From the NCBI GenBank assembly GCA_003455655.1, contig DMQP01000186.1, forward strand, positions 1-8,416: a DNA stretch of 8,416 nucleotides, in the 5' to 3' direction. Every line of letters begins with the position of its first letter. The stretch's first letter is position 1. Positions 6,420 to 8,416 of the stretch are shown here, piece by piece. Made by a program: the position numbers and the translations under genes. Below the pieces are notes generated by a model. The model searched no databases. It saw only the letters and a program-made list of their open reading frames with translations, and was not told the DNA's origin. The stretch comes from Treponema sp. Lineage in GTDB: Bacteria; Spirochaetota; Spirochaetia; Treponematales; Treponemataceae.

Positions 6420-6805
6420 TGCGCTTATACTGTGTGAGGGGAGCAGTTTGTTGTGAAAATTCAAAAGACTCTATTCTAACTCATGTGGGAAATTTGTGTA
6501 GCGGTCTTTTAGAAAAAAATGCACTAAGCGATGCAAAAAACATTGTAAGTGTTCAGTTTACCATGACACCCGATTTAACTGCACTAAATCCTGCAACAGC
6601 ATTTCGTAAAGCGTCACTTTCCATTGATTCCAGTCGAGTTCCTCTTTTTTGCAGTGCAGAACCAGTTGTTGACGGAATGCTTGCTCGTGTGGTTAGAGTA
6701 ATGATTACCTTTTACGCCGAAGAACATTTTCAACCGTGTGCTCTTTACCAAAACGGTGCAGAAGTCTTGCGTCCCGATTTAGCATCTTCTTTGGAGAAAG
6801 CATGA
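6416..6805 (+). CDS. aroH: Chorismate mutase, AroH (monofunctional trimeric) type
   Basis: The protein is 129 residues, close to the 127 of Bacillus subtilis AroH. The family converts chorismate to prephenate for phenylalanine and tyrosine synthesis, in the cytosol. By hand alignment the B. subtilis active-site residues are present: Arg8 (Arg7), Arg64 (Arg63), Cys79 (Cys75), Glu82 (Glu78), Arg94 (Arg90), Tyr111 (Tyr108), and Leu118-Arg119 in LRPDL (Leu115-Arg116). The TPDLTA and RVVRVMIT segments are diagnostic. Two pocket positions differ: Asn58 replaces Phe57 and Thr61 replaces Lys60. The start is ATGATG at 6416, overlapping the previous stop, with AAGGA 10 bases upstream; the second ATG at 6419 is an equal alternative. 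The stop overlaps the glgA start by 4 bases. No other aromatic-pathway gene is in view. Confidence 0.92.
   Translation: MMRLYCVRGAVCCENSKDSILTHVGNLCSGLLEKNALSDAKNIVSVQFTMTPDLTALNPATAFRKASLSIDSSRVPLFCSAEPVVDGMLARVVRVMITFYAEEHFQPCALYQNGAEVLRPDLASSLEKA
6793..6796 (+). promoter_or_regulatory. Ribosome binding site of glgA, inside aroH
   Basis: GGAG, within TTGGAGAAAG, lies 5 bases before ATG at 6802, inside the last codons of aroH. It supports this start and coupling through ATGA (6802-6805). Confidence 0.75.
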
Positions 6806-8361
6806 ATATATGGTCTGTAAGCCGTGAATATGCTGGTATAGCAGAAGCGGGTGGTGTAAAAAATGTTGCACGTTCTCTTGCTGAAGCGCTTGTAAGGCGA
6901 GGACATAGAGTTACACTGTTTATACCGCTCTATGCTTGTACAGACATTGATGCAGTAGAACAGTTTGAATGTGTGTGGCATGAACCCGTCTTTATAAACC
7001 GCTCAGGTACATCGGTTCCTGTTTCTTTTTGTCACGGAATGTTAAACGGAGTAGACATTGTTTTTATAAGCCACCGTCAGTTTGCAGAAAAGAAAGCAGT
7101 CTATGTCTACACTCAAGAAGACGAAGATGTTGTTCCTACGCACCGACATGGCACCGGTCATATAGATGCACTTGAACTCAATGTTATTTTTCAAAAAGCA
7201 GTTGTTGCCTTTGGAGACACATGTTCTCAAGCAGATGCCCCTGACATTATTCACTGTCAAGACGCAACCGCTGCTTTGGTTCCTTCGCTAATGCATTTTA
7301 AAATGCAGCTTAGTCCCCTTAGTGCTCAGTTTTTTAAAAAGACAAAATGTGTTGTTACCATTCACAATGCAGGTCCTGGATATCATCATCAATTTGATTC
7401 GTTTGAACAAGCTTCGTTTATTACTTCTCTTCCTGCTTCCATGCTTTATGAAGGTTTGGTAGGACAAAAAGTTGAACCCTTTATGCTTGCTGCAAAACAC
7501 GCACGCTTAACAACGGTTTCTCCTCAGTATGCACAAGAAATTTTAAACGGAACTACAGAGACAGATGGTTTGGGAAAAGCTTTCAAAGAATCTGGCATTT
7601 CTATAACAGGCATAACTAACGGTATAGACTTTGACAATTATGATCCGCGTAACACAAGTAAATCTCATCTTCCCTTTGCTTTTGACCCAGAACATAAAGA
7701 GCTAAAGGGAAAGTATTTGTGTCGCAAAGAGTTGTTAGAAAAGTATGCTCACATCAATGCTGGGCCTGTTTCACAAGTAGTTCGTTTTGGACATTTTGCT
7801 TTGCAAGAAGAAGCTTTTGTACTTATTTCTTACCACGGAAGAATTGTTCATCAAAAGGGAATTGAAATTCTTATTGATGCTTCACGGCAACTGTTGCAAA
7901 AAAAACTTCCTGTAAAAATTGTCTGCATAGGGCAGGGCGAAAGTGAACTAGAAGATAAACTTGCTTTTCTTTCTCGCGAGTTTGCAGGTAGTTTTGTTTT
8001 CTTCAAAGGATACGATCGTTCTTTATCTCGTTTGTGTACCGCTTCGGCAGATTTTTCACTCTTTCCTAGTTTGTTTGAACCCTGCGGTCTTGAAGATTTT
8101 ATTTCTCAACTGTATGGAACTATTCCTCTTGCACACGCAACAGGAGGGCTTTGTAAAATTATTGATGAAGAAACAGGCTTTTTGTACAAGCCAGACACAA
8201 GCGAAAAAATGCTTGAAATTCTTGAACCGCTTATTCGCATAAAAATAAGTGCCCCTGACATTTTCTTACCCATGATTGCTTTTGCAGCTCAGAATACTCA
8301 TGCAAAGTACAACTGGCAGTACGTCGCCGCTCAGTACGAAAGTTTGTATAACGAACTCTAG
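6802..8361 (+). CDS. glgA: Glycogen synthase (GT5 family, starch synthase catalytic type), divergent
   Basis: The protein is 519 residues. The family transfers glucose from a nucleotide sugar (normally ADP-glucose) to the non-reducing end of a growing alpha-1,4-glucan in the cytosol. The GT-B fold shows an N-terminal lobe with EAGGV (15-19), DIIHCQDAT (148-156) and TIHN (186-189), a link ITGITNGID (268-276), and a C-terminal lobe with GRIVHQKG (346-353), PSLFEPCGL (422-430) and YGTIPLAHATGGL (438-450). Glu426, Arg347 and Lys352 match conserved donor-binding positions. Unlike E. coli GlgA, the Lys15 of KTGGL is Glu15, and the HAHDWH box reads HCQDAT. At 519 residues it exceeds the usual 475-490, with extra sequence around 284-335. 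ATG at 6802 has a good ribosome site and overlaps the aroH stop. GT5 identity is clear; sugar donor specificity is not. Confidence 0.9.
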   Translation: MNIWSVSREYAGIAEAGGVKNVARSLAEALVRRGHRVTLFIPLYACTDIDAVEQFECVWHEPVFINRSGTSVPVSFCHGMLNGVDIVFISHRQFAEKKAVYVYTQEDEDVVPTHRHGTGHIDALELNVIFQKAVVAFGDTCSQADAPDIIHCQDATAALVPSLMHFKMQLSPLSAQFFKKTKCVVTIHNAGPGYHHQFDSFEQASFITSLPASMLYEGLVGQKVEPFMLAAKHARLTTVSPQYAQEILNGTTETDGLGKAFKESGISITGITNGIDFDNYDPRNTSKSHLPFAFDPEHKELKGKYLCRKELLEKYAHINAGPVSQVVRFGHFALQEEAFVLISYHGRIVHQKGIEILIDASRQLLQKKLPVKIVCIGQGESELEDKLAFLSREFAGSFVFFKGYDRSLSRLCTASADFSLFPSLFEPCGLEDFISQLYGTIPLAHATGGLCKIIDEETGFLYKPDTSEKMLEILEPLIRIKISAPDIFLPMIAFAAQNTHAKYNWQYVAAQYESLYNEL

Positions 8362-8416
8362 TTTTGGAAACTACACCCCACTGGGAACTGCGAAAGGCAA
8401 GCTTACAAAAGTAAGA

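Noticed and set aside
8362..8416. Short inverted repeat CTTAC-AAAA-GTAAG and the tail after glgA as a terminator or RNA gene
   Set aside because: The stem is only 5 bp with no T-tract, and the 55 bases match no RNA or gene I recognise. The window ends too soon to judge.

Overview
The window looks like a chromosomal segment of a spirochaete, most probably a Treponema or close relative. This is inferred from gene content and protein style: a Gly/Ser/Thr-rich beta-helix surface-type protein ending in a formylglycine-generating-enzyme (FGE/SUMF1) fold of treponemal type, a divergent GlgA whose usual KTGGL box reads EAGGV, and modest G+C. No 16S rRNA or other decisive marker is present. No plasmid, phage, IS or CRISPR signature was seen.

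Layout. (1) Bases 1-2564 (+) are the 3' part of a large gene cut by the left window edge. About 480 residues of short beta-helix-type repeats are followed by a linker and a C-terminal FGE-like domain of about 245 residues. A strong hairpin with a T-tract (2573-2611) follows the stop codon. (2) Bases 2666-3763 (+) encode tryptophanyl-tRNA synthetase, trpS. (3) Bases 3760-5157 (-) encode a CCA-adding tRNA nucleotidyltransferase of the HD-containing type. Its end overlaps the end of trpS by 4 bases, tail to tail. (4) Bases 5154-5513 (-) encode a 119-residue membrane protein upstream of cca, joined to it by an ATGA overlap. (5) Bases 5514-5582 are a compact divergent promoter region in which two outward-reading -10 boxes share bases. 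(6) Bases 5583-8361 (+) are a three-gene operon with ATGA overlaps at both junctions: a membrane-anchored protein resembling SPFH/band-7, an AroH-type chorismate mutase and a GT5 glycogen synthase.

How the genes relate. trpS and cca both act on tRNA, one charging tRNA-Trp and the other building or repairing the 3' CCA end, but they lie on opposite strands. The right-hand operon joins an envelope protein, one shikimate/aromatic step and glycogen synthesis. The tight overlaps indicate co-expression but not a shared pathway.

No clearly new system is visible. The most interesting items are the beta-helix/FGE-fold chimera, whose FGE end lacks the catalytic cysteines and could be a binding or diversified surface domain; the divergent promoter knot with a T8 tract; and the glycogen synthase with altered active-site motifs.
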